Positions 54,844-63,645 of a stretch of DNA of 64,000 bases are shown here, in pieces. Position numbers and translations under genes: made by a program. Position 1 is the stretch's first letter, and every line of letters begins with the position of its first letter. The notes beneath the pieces are model-generated. The model was not told the DNA's origin and did no database searches. It saw only the letters and a program-made list of their open reading frames with translations. Location: contig NZ_JAVBXX010000005.1 of assembly GCF_030824335.1 (NCBI RefSeq), positions 1-64,000 of the forward strand, in the 5' to 3' direction. This DNA comes from Azonexus sp. (GTDB lineage Bacteria; Pseudomonadota; Gammaproteobacteria; Burkholderiales; Rhodocyclaceae).

Positions 54844-55185
54844 CTATTCGATTTCGATTTCCTTGACCCGCATCTCCATCCCAGCCGTTGGCTGCATCCG
54901 GTAATCACCGCACACCGGACAACAATCGTACAGCGCCTGCATCGGCTGGCTGGCAGCACACTGCGGACACCAAGCCAGGCCAGGCACGGGAAGAATATCC
55001 AGGATTGCGCCGTCAGCTACTCCAGCACACGTCACGGCATCGAAACAAAAGCGCAGTGCATCAGGCTCGATAGACGACAGGCAGCCAATTTCCAGCACGA
55101 CCCGTCTAACCTTCAGGGCATTTTCGCGCTTTGCCGTCTCTTCGACCAGTTCGACGATGCCTTCGGCCAGCGACATTTCATGCAT
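54844..55185 (-). CDS. hypA: Hydrogenase nickel-incorporation protein HypA
   Basis: A 113-residue nickel chaperone working with Hyp[17 protein letters not shown] carries the nickel ligand His2, and WCPQC...CCPVC is the structural zinc site. ACAGGAG eight bases before ATG 55185 supports this start over the upstream extension. First gene of the hypA-hypB block, divergent from the GGDEF/EAL gene. Confidence 0.97.
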   Translation of the reverse strand: MHEMSLAEGIVELVEETAKRENALKVRRVVLEIGCLSSIEPDALRFCFDAVTCAGVADGAILDILPVPGLAWCPQCAASQPMQALYDCCPVCGDYRMQPTAGMEMRVKEIEIE

Positions 55186-55308
55186 GCATTCACTCCTGTT
55201 GCTGCAACGAATCGCTGAATTATTCGCAAAATCAGCAAAAACTCCAGTCAAATAATACGCTAGCGATTAATCAACAGATTTTCTCCGGCCACCACTAAAA
55301 TAGCCCAC

Positions 55309-58300
55309 ATGCGCCATATTTCCGACCCCACGCTATCGCCCGCCTCACCTATCACCTCCGATACGATGCCAGCAGAAGTGGGAGATGACGTAAACAAAGC
55401 TACGCAGAATCGGCAAACTCGTCACGATGAAGCTTTAGTCATCCGTAATGCAGCACTGGCCGGCTTGTTGCGCGGCGAACGCTTGGAAAACCTGCTCGAA
55501 CTGATCGTGCTATCAGCCGAACATGAAGCCAGCAACGTCAAATGCGCCATTCTGCTCGCCGCTGCCGATACGCTCAGCGTTGCTGCAGCACCCAACCTGC
55601 CCGAAGCCGCCCGCGCCATACTTTGCAACATACCAATTGCCGATCAGACCGGCATCTCCGGCACCGCAGCCTATCGCCGGGGCGAGGCCTGCCTGGAAAA
55701 TCTTTTTACTGATCCGGCAGGCGAACCTTACCGTGAATTCGCCCGCCTGGCCGGTATCACTTCCGGCTGGGCCGAACCCTTGCTCGGGCCCGGCGACGAA
55801 CTGCTTGGTACATTTTCCGCCTACTGCGCCCACCCCGGCGACTTTCCCGATAGCTTGCGTGCCTCGCTGCACCAGGCCAGTCAGGTCGCCTCACTGCTGA
55901 TTCTGCAACATCGTCAGGCCGCAGCGGTGCAATCCGGCGAGGCAACGTTTCACGGTTTGTTCGAAGCGCTGGACGACGCATTGTTTGTTGTTGATGCCGA
56001 TGGGCGCATTCTTGATGCGAATCCGGCTGCCGAACGCCTGACACAACACGAGCGCACCGAACTGATCGGGACAAACCCGGATTTTCTCGCCGCCCCCGAC
56101 ATGAACGATCCTGGCGCACTGCAACTCGCCATCGCGACAGCGCTCGCTGGCCGGCCGCAGGCCATCGAATTCTGGGGACGCAATCGTCACGGTCACCTGC
56201 TGCTGATGCATTTGCAACTCTCTGGAACCGCCTATTTTGGTCAGCCTGCGATTCTCATGACGGCAAGCGATATCAGCGAACAGCGCGCTGAAGAACGGCG
56301 CCTGGTCATTGAGCGCGACCTGTCGACTGCATTGGCCAGCGACAGCGACCGGCACAGCCTGCTCTGCACCATGCTCGAAATAGCGCTGCGCTACCCGGAA
56401 TTCAACGCAGGCTGCATCCACTGGCAAACCAGGGATGGCGGCTACGAACTGCTGGTCGAACAGGGATTTTCGCCAGAATATGCCAAAAGACTTGACCATT
56501 ACCCACCCGATGACCGGCTGTCAGCATGTATTCGGGACTGCCGGATCGCCTGCAGTAACAGCAACTGCGCCAAACAATGTGGCGGATGTGCCAATACGCT
56601 GAGCGTAGACCGGTTCGCCAAAGACCTTCACTCGTTAATCGTGCTGCCCCTCGTTGTAGAAGGGCGTGCCGTGGCATGCATCACACTGGGTAGCCAACGG
56701 ACCAAGCAGATTCCCGAATCGACCTGCTTGGCGGTACAAAACATGGCCCGCCATTTCGCCCTGGCCCTGGCGCGCCAGACGGCTCAGGCAGCCGCCCATC
56801 AGTCACGCGAAAATCTGAGCGGCCTGTTCGATGCGCTGCAGGATTTCATTTTCATCCTGGATGAAACAGGCCGCATCCTGCATCACAACCGAGCGGTCAA
56901 CAACCTCCTTGGCTATCCGGCCGGCAAACTCGTCGGGCAAGCGATTTCTGCGGTCCACCCGGAAAATTGTCGAGAAATGGCCGCTACGGCGATGCGCGAC
57001 ATGCAGGCTGGAGACACCAGTAGTTCCCTGCTCCCCATCCTGCGCCTCGATGGCAGCAGCCTGGCGGTCGAAACCCGTCTACGCCGAGGTTGGTGGAATG
57101 GCGAACCGGCGCTGATCCATATCTCCCAGGACATCAGCGAGCGGGTCGCCAGCGAAGAAAAACAGCAACTCGCCGCCAGCGTCTTTGCCAATGCTCATGA
57201 AGGCATCATGATCACTGATGTCCAAGGCCGCATCATCGAAGTCAATCCAACGTTCACTGAGCTGACCGGCTTCAGCCGCACCGAGGCAATTGGCCGTAAC
57301 GCCGACCTGCTCAACTCGGGTCATCACGATAAAAATTTTTACCGTGAAATGTGGCGGGCCATTTATGAAGATAGTTACTGGCGCGGAGAAGTATGGAATC
57401 GCAAGAAATCCGGAGAGATTTTCGTTGAATTGCTGACGATCTCGGCCGTACGCAATTCGACACAAACCATCACGCACTACGTTGCCATATTTTCCGATAT
57501 CACCCTGATCAAGGAACACCAGCAACGCTTGGAACACCTTGCCCACTTCGATGCGCTGACCCAACTGCCCAATCGCATGCTGCTCGCCGACCGTTTGCAA
57601 CTGGCCATGGCGCATGCCAGTCGGCATCGGCGCATGCTCGCCGTTTGCTACCTTGATCTCGACGAATTCAAACCGGTCAATGACAACTACGGCCATGCCG
57701 CTGGAGACCGCCTGTTGATCGAGGTTGCGCAGCGACTCAAAAGTTGCGTCCGCGGTGACGATACGGTGGCTCGATTGGGTGGCGATGAATTCGTCCTGCT
57801 GCTGTCCGGCCTGGTTGACATCCATGAATGCGACCAAGCAGTCAAGCGTATCTCGTCCGCACTGACACAAGCATTCATCATTGCCGATCATGAAGTGCTG
57901 ATTTCGGCCAGTATCGGCGTCACACTATATCCGCAGGACGGCTCGGATGCCGACACCCTGCTGCGGCATGCAGACCAGGCGATGTACATTGCCAAGCAGG
58001 CGGGACGCAATCGGCATCACCTGTTCGACCCGGAAAACGACCGCCGGGCCCGCCGTCGGCGTGACGAAGTCACGCGCATCCACGAAGGTTTGCTGGCTGG
58101 GGAATTCGTGCTTTACCACCAACCCAAGGTCGATATGCGACAAGGGCGGGTGATTGGCGCCGAAGCCCTGATCCGCTGGCAACACCCGGAGCGTGGCTTG
58201 CTGCCACCAGCAGAATTCCTGCCGGCAACCGAAGGTAATGAACTGGCCATCGAACTGGGCGACTGGGTGATCCGGACGGCGCTGGATCAGTTATCCGAAT

Positions 58301-59238
58301 GGGCCGCAGCCGGCATAGACCTTGAACTGAGCATCAACATCGCTGGCGAGCACCTGCAACACCCCGGCTTTGCCCGGGAACTGGCCAGACACCTGGCTGC
58401 CCACCCCGACGTCCGCCCCGAACGGCTGGCACTCGAAGTGCTGGAAACGGCAGCCATCGACGATATTGCCGGCGTCGCCGATCTGTTTGGCGAATGCCGG
58501 CAACTCGGCGTCAGCTTCGCTCTGGATGATTTCGGAACGGGCTATTCATCGCTGACCTATTTCCGTCGCCTACCCGCCGAGATGCTGAAGATCGATCAAT
58601 CATTTGTTCGCGACATGCTCGACGATCCGGAAGATCTGGCCATCGTCGAAGGGGTCATCGGCCTGACCCGTGCGTTCAAGCGCCAAGTGATTGCCGAAGG
58701 CGTCGAGACCGTCGAACACGGACTGGTCTTGCTACTGCTCGGCTGCGACTTGGCGCAGGGCTACGGCATTGCCCGCCCCATGCCGGCAGCCGAACTCCCC
58801 GACTGGATTGCAGCATTCCGGCCCGACGAGCTGTGGGGCGCCGCTTCGGCCTTTGAATGGTCACGCGAGGACCTCCCGATGCTGATCGCCGAAGTCGACC
58901 ATCGCCGCTGGATGAAGGCCCTGGAAAAATACATGGGCGACGACACATCGAATTCCCCGATGCCGGAACTTGACGACAAGGCTTGCGGCTTCGGACGCTG
59001 GTATCACGGCGCGGGAGCCAAACGCTACGGTGACATTCCCGCCTTCCAGATGATCGAAGACGTTCACCTCCGGCTGCACCATATCGCCCGGCAAATGTCT
59101 GCGCAACACCAGAGCGAACTGCGTGAAGCACACACCGAACACTGGCCGGCATTGCACGAAACCAGCCTGCAACTCGCCGATTTGTTACAGCAGTTACAGG
59201 CCGAAATCCTGATCGGGACTCAGGCCAGCAAACGGTAA
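55309..59238 (+). CDS. Multi-sensor GGDEF/EAL c-di-GMP enzyme with C-terminal CZB domain
   Basis: A 1,309-residue protein. Order: GAF-like (about 50-200), PAS (210-325), second GAF-like (330-485) with a Cys-rich insert near 403-425 (six Cys in CIRDCRIACSNSNCAKQCGG and the following C), PAS (500-615), PAS/PAC (625-745), GGDEF (750-915; RLGGDEFVLLL intact, inhibitory-site RGDD five residues upstream), EAL (925-1170; EALIRW and DDFGTGYSSL intact) and a CZB zinc-sensing domain (1185-1300; DHRRWMKAL, CGFGRWYHG). No transmembrane helix is evident, so it is cytosolic. Both synthesis and breakdown of c-di-GMP are possible. It stands alone and ends overlapping oxyR by 19 bases. Confidence 0.9.
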   Translation: MRHISDPTLSPASPITSDTMPAEVGDDVNKATQNRQTRHDEALVIRNAALAGLLRGERLENLLELIVLSAEHEASNVKCAILLAAADTLSVAAAPNLPEAARAILCNIPIADQTGISGTAAYRRGEACLENLFTDPAGEPYREFARLAGITSGWAEPLLGPGDELLGTFSAYCAHPGDFPDSLRASLHQASQVASLLILQHRQAAAVQSGEATFHGLFEALDDALFVVDADGRILDANPAAERLTQHERTELIGTNPDFLAAPDMNDPGALQLAIATALAGRPQAIEFWGRNRHGHLLLMHLQLSGTAYFGQPAILMTASDISEQRAEERRLVIERDLSTALASDSDRHSLLCTMLEIALRYPEFNAGCIHWQTRDGGYELLVEQGFSPEYAKRLDHYPPDDRLSACIRDCRIACSNSNCAKQCGGCANTLSVDRFAKDLHSLIVLPLVVEGRAVACITLGSQRTKQIPESTCLAVQNMARHFALALARQTAQAAAHQSRENLSGLFDALQDFIFILDETGRILHHNRAVNNLLGYPAGKLVGQAISAVHPENCREMAATAMRDMQAGDTSSSLLPILRLDGSSLAVETRLRRGWWNGEPALIHISQDISERVASEEKQQLAASVFANAHEGIMITDVQGRIIEVNPTFTELTGFSRTEAIGRNADLLNSGHHDKNFYREMWRAIYEDSYWRGEVWNRKKSGEIFVELLTISAVRNSTQTITHYVAIFSDITLIKEHQQRLEHLAHFDALTQLPNRMLLADRLQLAMAHASRHRRMLAVCYLDLDEFKPVNDNYGHAAGDRLLIEVAQRLKSCVRGDDTVARLGGDEFVLLLSGLVDIHECDQAVKRISSALTQAFIIADHEVLISASIGVTLYPQDGSDADTLLRHADQAMYIAKQAGRNRHHLFDPENDRRARRRRDEVTRIHEGLLAGEFVLYHQPKVDMRQGRVIGAEALIRWQHPERGLLPPAEFLPATEGNELAIELGDWVIRTALDQLSEWAAAGIDLELSINIAGEHLQHPGFARELARHLAAHPDVRPERLALEVLETAAIDDIAGVADLFGECRQLGVSFALDDFGTGYSSLTYFRRLPAEMLKIDQSFVRDMLDDPEDLAIVEGVIGLTRAFKRQVIAEGVETVEHGLVLLLLGCDLAQGYGIARPMPAAELPDWIAAFRPDELWGAASAFEWSREDLPMLIAEVDHRRWMKALEKYMGDDTSNSPMPELDDKACGFGRWYHGAGAKRYGDIPAFQMIEDVHLRLHHIARQMSAQHQSELREAHTEHWPALHETSLQLADLLQQLQAEILIGTQASKR

Positions 59239-60125
59239 GCCGGCGAGTTCAGACCGCGCACGGCGGACAACAGCGCATCAATCGCCTTGGGTCGCACAAA
59301 ACAGCTGCGCCAGGCCAGTGCGACTCGGCGCGACGGCTCGGGCGGGGTAAACGGGATGACGCTGATCATGTCGTTACGGTAAGGGTGCTGCAATGCACCG
59401 TCCGGCAAAACCGAAACCCCCAGCCCGGAAGCCACCATGCAACGTATGGTGCCAATCGAATGGCCGAGACGAATATCGGTTTCGGGACTGCTGACCTGTG
59501 GACAGGCACCAAGCACCTGATCGCGGAAACAGTTACCCGCCTTCAACAATAAAACCTCATCCCCTGCTACATCCTCCGGCGCGATGGCCTCGCGGGTTTC
59601 CCAAGGATGTCCGCTGGGCACTACCACCTTGAATACTTCATCGTACAAAGGACGGGTCAGTACCCCAGGCAAATCGAACGGCAATGCCAGGATGGCCACA
59701 TCAAGATCGTTGTCGCGCAGCATTTCAGCCAGATTGGCCGTCATGTTTTCCTCGATGACCAAAGGCATGTTCGGCGCCACGCGTTTCAGTGAATGGATCA
59801 ACTGCGGCAGCAAATATGGACCTATGGTGTGAATTACCCCAAGACGCAAGGTGCCATCCAGTTGATCACGCCCGCGCTGGGCGATCTGGCGGACTTTTTC
59901 GGCCTCGTCGAGCGCGTGCTGCGCCTGCTCCACCACTTTTGCACCAACCAGGCTGGGACTGACAAAGCCCTTGCCGCGCTCGAACAACTGCACACCCAAT
60001 TCATCCTCAAGACGAGCGATAGCCACACTCAGCGTGGGCTGACTGACTGAACAGCGTTCGGCAGCACGGCTGAAATTCTTTTCCTGGGCAAGCGCCACGA
60101 TGTAGCGCAACTCGGTCAAGGTCAT
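59220..60125 (-). CDS. oxyR: LysR-type peroxide sensor OxyR
   Basis: A 301-residue LysR regulator. N-terminal HTH (MTLTELRYIVALAQEKNFSRAAERCSVSQPTLSVAI) and an effector domain with the redox pair in KAGNCFRDQVLGACPQ, matching OxyR Cys199/Cys208. GAGGAG precedes ATG 60125; the open frame extends upstream but this start is standard. It is divergent from ccpA, with an OxyR-type operator 42-78 bases from its own start, so it probably controls itself and the peroxidase. Confidence 0.94.
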   Translation of the reverse strand: MTLTELRYIVALAQEKNFSRAAERCSVSQPTLSVAIARLEDELGVQLFERGKGFVSPSLVGAKVVEQAQHALDEAEKVRQIAQRGRDQLDGTLRLGVIHTIGPYLLPQLIHSLKRVAPNMPLVIEENMTANLAEMLRDNDLDVAILALPFDLPGVLTRPLYDEVFKVVVPSGHPWETREAIAPEDVAGDEVLLLKAGNCFRDQVLGACPQVSSPETDIRLGHSIGTIRCMVASGLGVSVLPDGALQHPYRNDMISVIPFTPPEPSRRVALAWRSCFVRPKAIDALLSAVRGLNSPAYRLLA

Positions 60126-60166
60126 GCTTTCTCCTCGAATACCAGGCTCAAATGGCCCCTTCAACT

Positions 60167-60203
60167 ATAGGGGTTACCTATAGTCACTATAGCCAAAAGC
60201 CAT
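60167..60203. promoter_or_regulatory. OxyR binding site
   Basis: ATAG-N7-CTAT-N7-ATAG-N7-CCAT reproduces the four-element OxyR tetramer site (ATAG-N7-CTAT twice, 7-base spacers) with one mismatch in the last element. It lies between the divergent oxyR and ccpA genes. Confidence 0.85.
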
Positions 60204-60211
60204 GAAAATCA

Positions 60212-60225
60212 TTGACTTGGATCAA
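60212..60225. promoter_or_regulatory. FNR/ANR-type box upstream of ccpA
   Basis: TTGACTTGGATCAA differs from the FNR consensus TTGAT-N4-ATCAA at one base. It is centred 68 bases before the ccpA start, consistent with -41.5 activation if transcription begins near 60260. Confidence 0.7.
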
Positions 60226-60286
60226 GTCTAGCATAGAGACCAAGGGGAGAATGGGCTGACCGTTTTTACAAAGAGGGAGATTCAAT

Positions 60287-61285
60287 ATGAAACGTACCGT
60301 CCTTTCCACCGCCATCGCGCTACTCGCTGGCTTCACCATTCATAGCGCCGTCCAGGCCGCTGACGAACCGATTCAGCCGATCAAACCGGCAGCCAACATC
60401 AACCTCGGCATGGTTGAACTGGGCAAGAAGCTGTACTTCGATCCCCGCTTGTCCAAGTCCGGCTTCATCTCCTGCAACTCCTGTCACAACCTCTCGATGG
60501 GCGGCACCGACAATATTCCGACCTCGATCGGCGACAAGTGGCAACAAGGCCCGATCAACGCACCGACTGTGCTCAACTCCAGCCTCAACGTCGCCCAGTT
60601 CTGGGATGGCCGTGCGTCCGACCTCAAAGCCCAGGCTGGCGGCCCGATCGCCAACCCGGGCGAAATGGGTTTCACCCACACACTGGCAGTCAACGTACTT
60701 GAATCGATCCCGGGTTACGTCCGCGAATTCAAGCAAGTCTTCGGCAAGGACAAGATCAGCATCGAAGAAGTGACGCTGGCCATTGCCGAATTCGAAAAGA
60801 CTCTGGTGACGCCGAATTCACGTTTCGACCAATGGCTTTTGGGTAAAAAGGATGCGTTGACCGCAGAAGAGCAAGCCGGCTACAAGCTGTTCAAGGATAG
60901 CGGCTGCGTTGCCTGCCATAACGGCGAAGCCGTTGGCGGCAACTCGTTCCAGAAGATGGGCGTCGTCGAGCCGTACAAGACCAAGGCCACGGCAGGCGGT
61001 CGAGCCGATGTGACGGGCAAGGATGCCGACCGCTTCAACTTCAAGGTACCGACGCTGCGCAATGTGGAAATGACCTATCCGTACTTCCACGACGGTGCAG
61101 CCAACACGCTGACCGAAGCCGTCGACATCATGGGCCGTCTGCAATTGGGCAAGAAGTTCACCAAGGATGAAAACGCCAAGGTCGTCGCCTTCCTGAAAAC
61201 CCTGACCGGCGATCAACCAAACTTCCAGTTGCCCATCCTGCCGCCGTCTACCGACGCTACCCCGCGTCCGACGCCGTTCAAGTAA
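60287..61285 (+). CDS. ccpA: Di-haem cytochrome c peroxidase
   Basis: A 332-residue periplasmic peroxidase that reduces H2O2 with electrons from c-type cytochromes. It has signal peptide LSTAIALLAGFTIHSAVQA and two haem sites, CNSCH near residue 63 and CVACH near 207. Family motifs LGKKLYFDPRLS, NAPTVLNSS, FWDGRA and PTLRNVEMTYPYFHDGAA are present. An AGAGGGAGA site precedes ATG. OxyR and FNR-type sites upstream predict induction by peroxide and low oxygen. A terminator follows. Confidence 0.96.
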   Translation: MKRTVLSTAIALLAGFTIHSAVQAADEPIQPIKPAANINLGMVELGKKLYFDPRLSKSGFISCNSCHNLSMGGTDNIPTSIGDKWQQGPINAPTVLNSSLNVAQFWDGRASDLKAQAGGPIANPGEMGFTHTLAVNVLESIPGYVREFKQVFGKDKISIEEVTLAIAEFEKTLVTPNSRFDQWLLGKKDALTAEEQAGYKLFKDSGCVACHNGEAVGGNSFQKMGVVEPYKTKATAGGRADVTGKDADRFNFKVPTLRNVEMTYPYFHDGAANTLTEAVDIMGRLQLGKKFTKDENAKVVAFLKTLTGDQPNFQLPILPPSTDATPRPTPFK

Positions 61286-61307
61286 AGCAACTCACTTAGC
61301 GCCAATT

Positions 61308-61332
61308 CGGGGGCTGCGGTCCCCGTTTTTTT
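61308..61332 (+). terminator. Rho-independent terminator after ccpA
   Basis: CGGGG, an 8-base loop, CCCCG, then seven T. It lies 23 bases after the ccpA stop and separates it from ccmA. Confidence 0.85.
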
Positions 61333-61408
61333 CTTGTTTGATTCACCTCAATCTGCCGGTACACTTGCGCGTCCATAATTTGCGCCTGACTCAACCGGGT
61401 TTTCTCCC

Positions 61409-62023
61409 ATGCTGGAAGCTGACAATCTGGAATGCGTGCGCGGCGAGCGCCGCCTGTTCGCAGGCCTCGGCTTTCGTCTGGAAGCGGGGGAACTGCTCTA
61501 CCTGCAAGGCCGCAATGGCGCCGGGAAAACCAGCCTGTTGCGCATGCTGATCGGACTGCTGCCGCCGGAAAACGGCGAAATCCGCTGGCGGGGCGAGCTG
61601 ATCGATGAAGCGGGCGAGGCGTTTCGCGCCGATCTCTGCTACCTCGGCCACTTGAACGCCATCAAGGAAGACCTGACGCCGCTGGAAAACCTGCTGTCCG
61701 CCGCCCGCCTGGCCGGACTCACACTCTGCGAAGACGATGCAATCGATGCGCTGGAGCAGGTCGGTCTGGCTGGCCGGGAAGACCTGGCCTGCAAATATCT
61801 GTCGCAGGGCCAGAAACGCCGTGTCGCGCTGGCCCGCTTGGTCGTTGACCGGCGCCCGCTGTGGATACTCGATGAACCCTTCGTCGCCCTCGACGTTGCT
61901 GCGGTCGACTGGCTGGCCGGCATCATTTCCGGCCACCTGCAGCGCGGCGGCATGGCCGTCATGACCACCCATCAACTGGTTGCCATCCCGGCCGGCACCG
62001 TTCGCGAATTACGGATCGGTTGA
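61409..62023 (+). CDS. ccmA: Haem exporter ATPase CcmA
   Basis: A 204-residue ABC ATPase of the CcmABCD complex used in cytochrome c maturation. Walker A LQGRNGAGKTSLLRML, signature LSQGQKRRVALARL and Walker B LWILDEPFVALD are present, with the CcmA-type YLGHLNAIKEDLTPLENL segment. First gene of the ccm operon; ccmB starts 10 bases after its stop. Confidence 0.96.
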   Translation: MLEADNLECVRGERRLFAGLGFRLEAGELLYLQGRNGAGKTSLLRMLIGLLPPENGEIRWRGELIDEAGEAFRADLCYLGHLNAIKEDLTPLENLLSAARLAGLTLCEDDAIDALEQVGLAGREDLACKYLSQGQKRRVALARLVVDRRPLWILDEPFVALDVAAVDWLAGIISGHLQRGGMAVMTTHQLVAIPAGTVRELRIG

Positions 62024-62033
62024 GGCGCCGGGG

Positions 62034-62702
62034 ATGCTAAATATCGTCTTTTCCGTCATCGCCCGCGACCTGAAGCTGGCCATGCGTCGCCAAGCCGATA
62101 TTGTCTCGGCACTGTTCTTTTTCGTCATCGTGGTCAGCCTGTTCCCGCTCGGCATCGGCCCGGAACCGGACCTGCTGCGTCAATTGGCGCCCGGCGTGCT
62201 GTGGGTGGCGGCCTTGCTCGCCACGATGCTCTCGCTGCCGCGCATGTTTGCCGACGATCACCGTGACGGCACGCTCGAACAACTGGCCCTGTCGCCCAAT
62301 CCGCTCGGTCTGATCGTCACCGGCAAAGTAATCGCTCACTGGCTGGTTTCAGGCCTGCCGCTGGCCCTGATCGCCCCCATCCTCGGCATCCAGTTCGACC
62401 TCTCGGGCGATGCACTGCTCGTATTGACCGGTGCCATCCTGCTTGGCACGCCGGCCCTGTCCGGCATTGGTGCCATTGGTGCTGCCTTGACGCTAGGCGT
62501 CCGTGGCGGCGGTGTTCTTTTGTCCCTGCTGGTTCTCCCGCTCTACATTCCGGTGCTAATATTCGGCGCTGGCGCAGTTGATGCGACGGTGTCCGGTCTC
62601 GGGGGGGAAGGACATCTTTCACTGCTCATTGCAATGACTTTTGCTGCAATCGGTTTCGCCCCCTGGGCGTCGGCTGCGGCCTTGAAGATCGCCCTCGAAT
62701 GA
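62034..62702 (+). CDS. ccmB: Haem exporter membrane protein CcmB
   Basis: A 222-residue six-helix membrane protein (SALFFFVIVVSLFPLGIGPEPDLLRQLAPGVLWVAALLATML and LPRMFADDHRDGTLEQLALSP are family features). ATG 62034 gives the standard N-terminus; an in-frame start inside ccmA is less likely. Its stop overlaps the ccmC start by four bases. Confidence 0.95.
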   Translation: MLNIVFSVIARDLKLAMRRQADIVSALFFFVIVVSLFPLGIGPEPDLLRQLAPGVLWVAALLATMLSLPRMFADDHRDGTLEQLALSPNPLGLIVTGKVIAHWLVSGLPLALIAPILGIQFDLSGDALLVLTGAILLGTPALSGIGAIGAALTLGVRGGGVLLSLLVLPLYIPVLIFGAGAVDATVSGLGGEGHLSLLIAMTFAAIGFAPWASAAALKIALE

Positions 62703-63460
62703 ACGACCGCTTCAATTTATCCCGCTTCAGCTTTTATCGCTTCGCCTCGCCCGCCATCTTTTATCCGCTGGCCGGCAAGATGATTCCCTGGTTCATCGCT
62801 GCCGCCGTGCTGTTCGGCCTGGCCGGCCTGTATATCGGCATGCTCGTCGCACCGACCGATTTCCAGCAGGGCGAGGGTTACCGGATCATCTTCATCCACG
62901 TCCCGACCTCCTGGATGAGCATGTTCATCTACCTGATCATGGCCTTCTGGGCCGCCATCGGCCTGGCCTTCAATACCCGGCTGTCCGGCATGATGGCGCA
63001 GGCACTGGCCCCGACCGGCGCGCTGATGGCCTTCCTGTCGCTATGGACCGGCGCGCTATGGGGCAAACCGATGTGGGGTACCTGGTGGGTGTGGGACGCC
63101 CGCCTGACCTCGGAACTGATCCTGCTTTTCCTTTATATCGGTTACATGGCGTTGACCGCAGCAATCGACGATGCACGGCGTGCCGACAAGGCCGGCGGCA
63201 TTCTGTTGCTGGTCGGCGTGGTGAACATCCCGATCATCTATTTCTCGGTGAAATGGTGGAACACGCTGCATCAAGGCTCCAGCGTCAACCTGACCAAATC
63301 GGCGATGGCCGAAGTCATGCTGTGGGGCATGTTGCTAATGGCACTGGCTTTCTGGATGTATTCGATTGCTGTGGCCCTGACGCGGGTCCGCACGCTGATC
63401 CTCGAACGCGAACGCCATACCGACTGGGTCAAGGCCGAGCTGGAGGGCGTTAGCAAATGA
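62699..63460 (+). CDS. ccmC: Haem-handling membrane protein CcmC
   Basis: A 253-residue membrane protein that presents haem to CcmE. Six helices; the tryptophan-rich haem motif WGTWWVWDARLTSELILLFL and flanking conserved His residues (IFIHVPTSWMS, WWNTLHQGSS) are present. It overlaps ccmB and ccmD by four bases each, a fully coupled operon. Confidence 0.96.
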   Translation: MNDRFNLSRFSFYRFASPAIFYPLAGKMIPWFIAAAVLFGLAGLYIGMLVAPTDFQQGEGYRIIFIHVPTSWMSMFIYLIMAFWAAIGLAFNTRLSGMMAQALAPTGALMAFLSLWTGALWGKPMWGTWWVWDARLTSELILLFLYIGYMALTAAIDDARRADKAGGILLLVGVVNIPIIYFSVKWWNTLHQGSSVNLTKSAMAEVMLWGMLLMALAFWMYSIAVALTRVRTLILERERHTDWVKAELEGVSK

Positions 63461-63645
63461 TTTACTGGAACAGTTTTGGCGATTTTCTCGCCATGGGTGG
63501 CTATGGACTGTACGTCTGGGGCTCTTTCGGCCTGACCGCGCTGGTCATGATCATTGAACCGATTGCCGTCGCGCGCCAACGCAAGACCACCATTACCCGC
63601 CTGAAGCGCCAGTTGCGCGCAGAGTCCCGGAGTCACGAAGCATGA
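63457..63645 (+). CDS. ccmD: CcmD
   Basis: A 62-residue single-helix protein ([33 protein letters not shown]) that stabilises the CcmC-CcmE complex. It overlaps ccmC (4 bases) and ccmE (4 bases). Confidence 0.92.
   Translation: MIYWNSFGDFLAMGGYGLYVWGSFGLTALVMIIEPIAVARQRKTTITRLKRQLRAESRSHEA

Noticed and set aside
55186..55308. Possible sigma-54 promoter (TGG...TTTTTGC) before hypA
   Set aside because: The spacing between the GG and GC elements is 7 instead of 10 bases.
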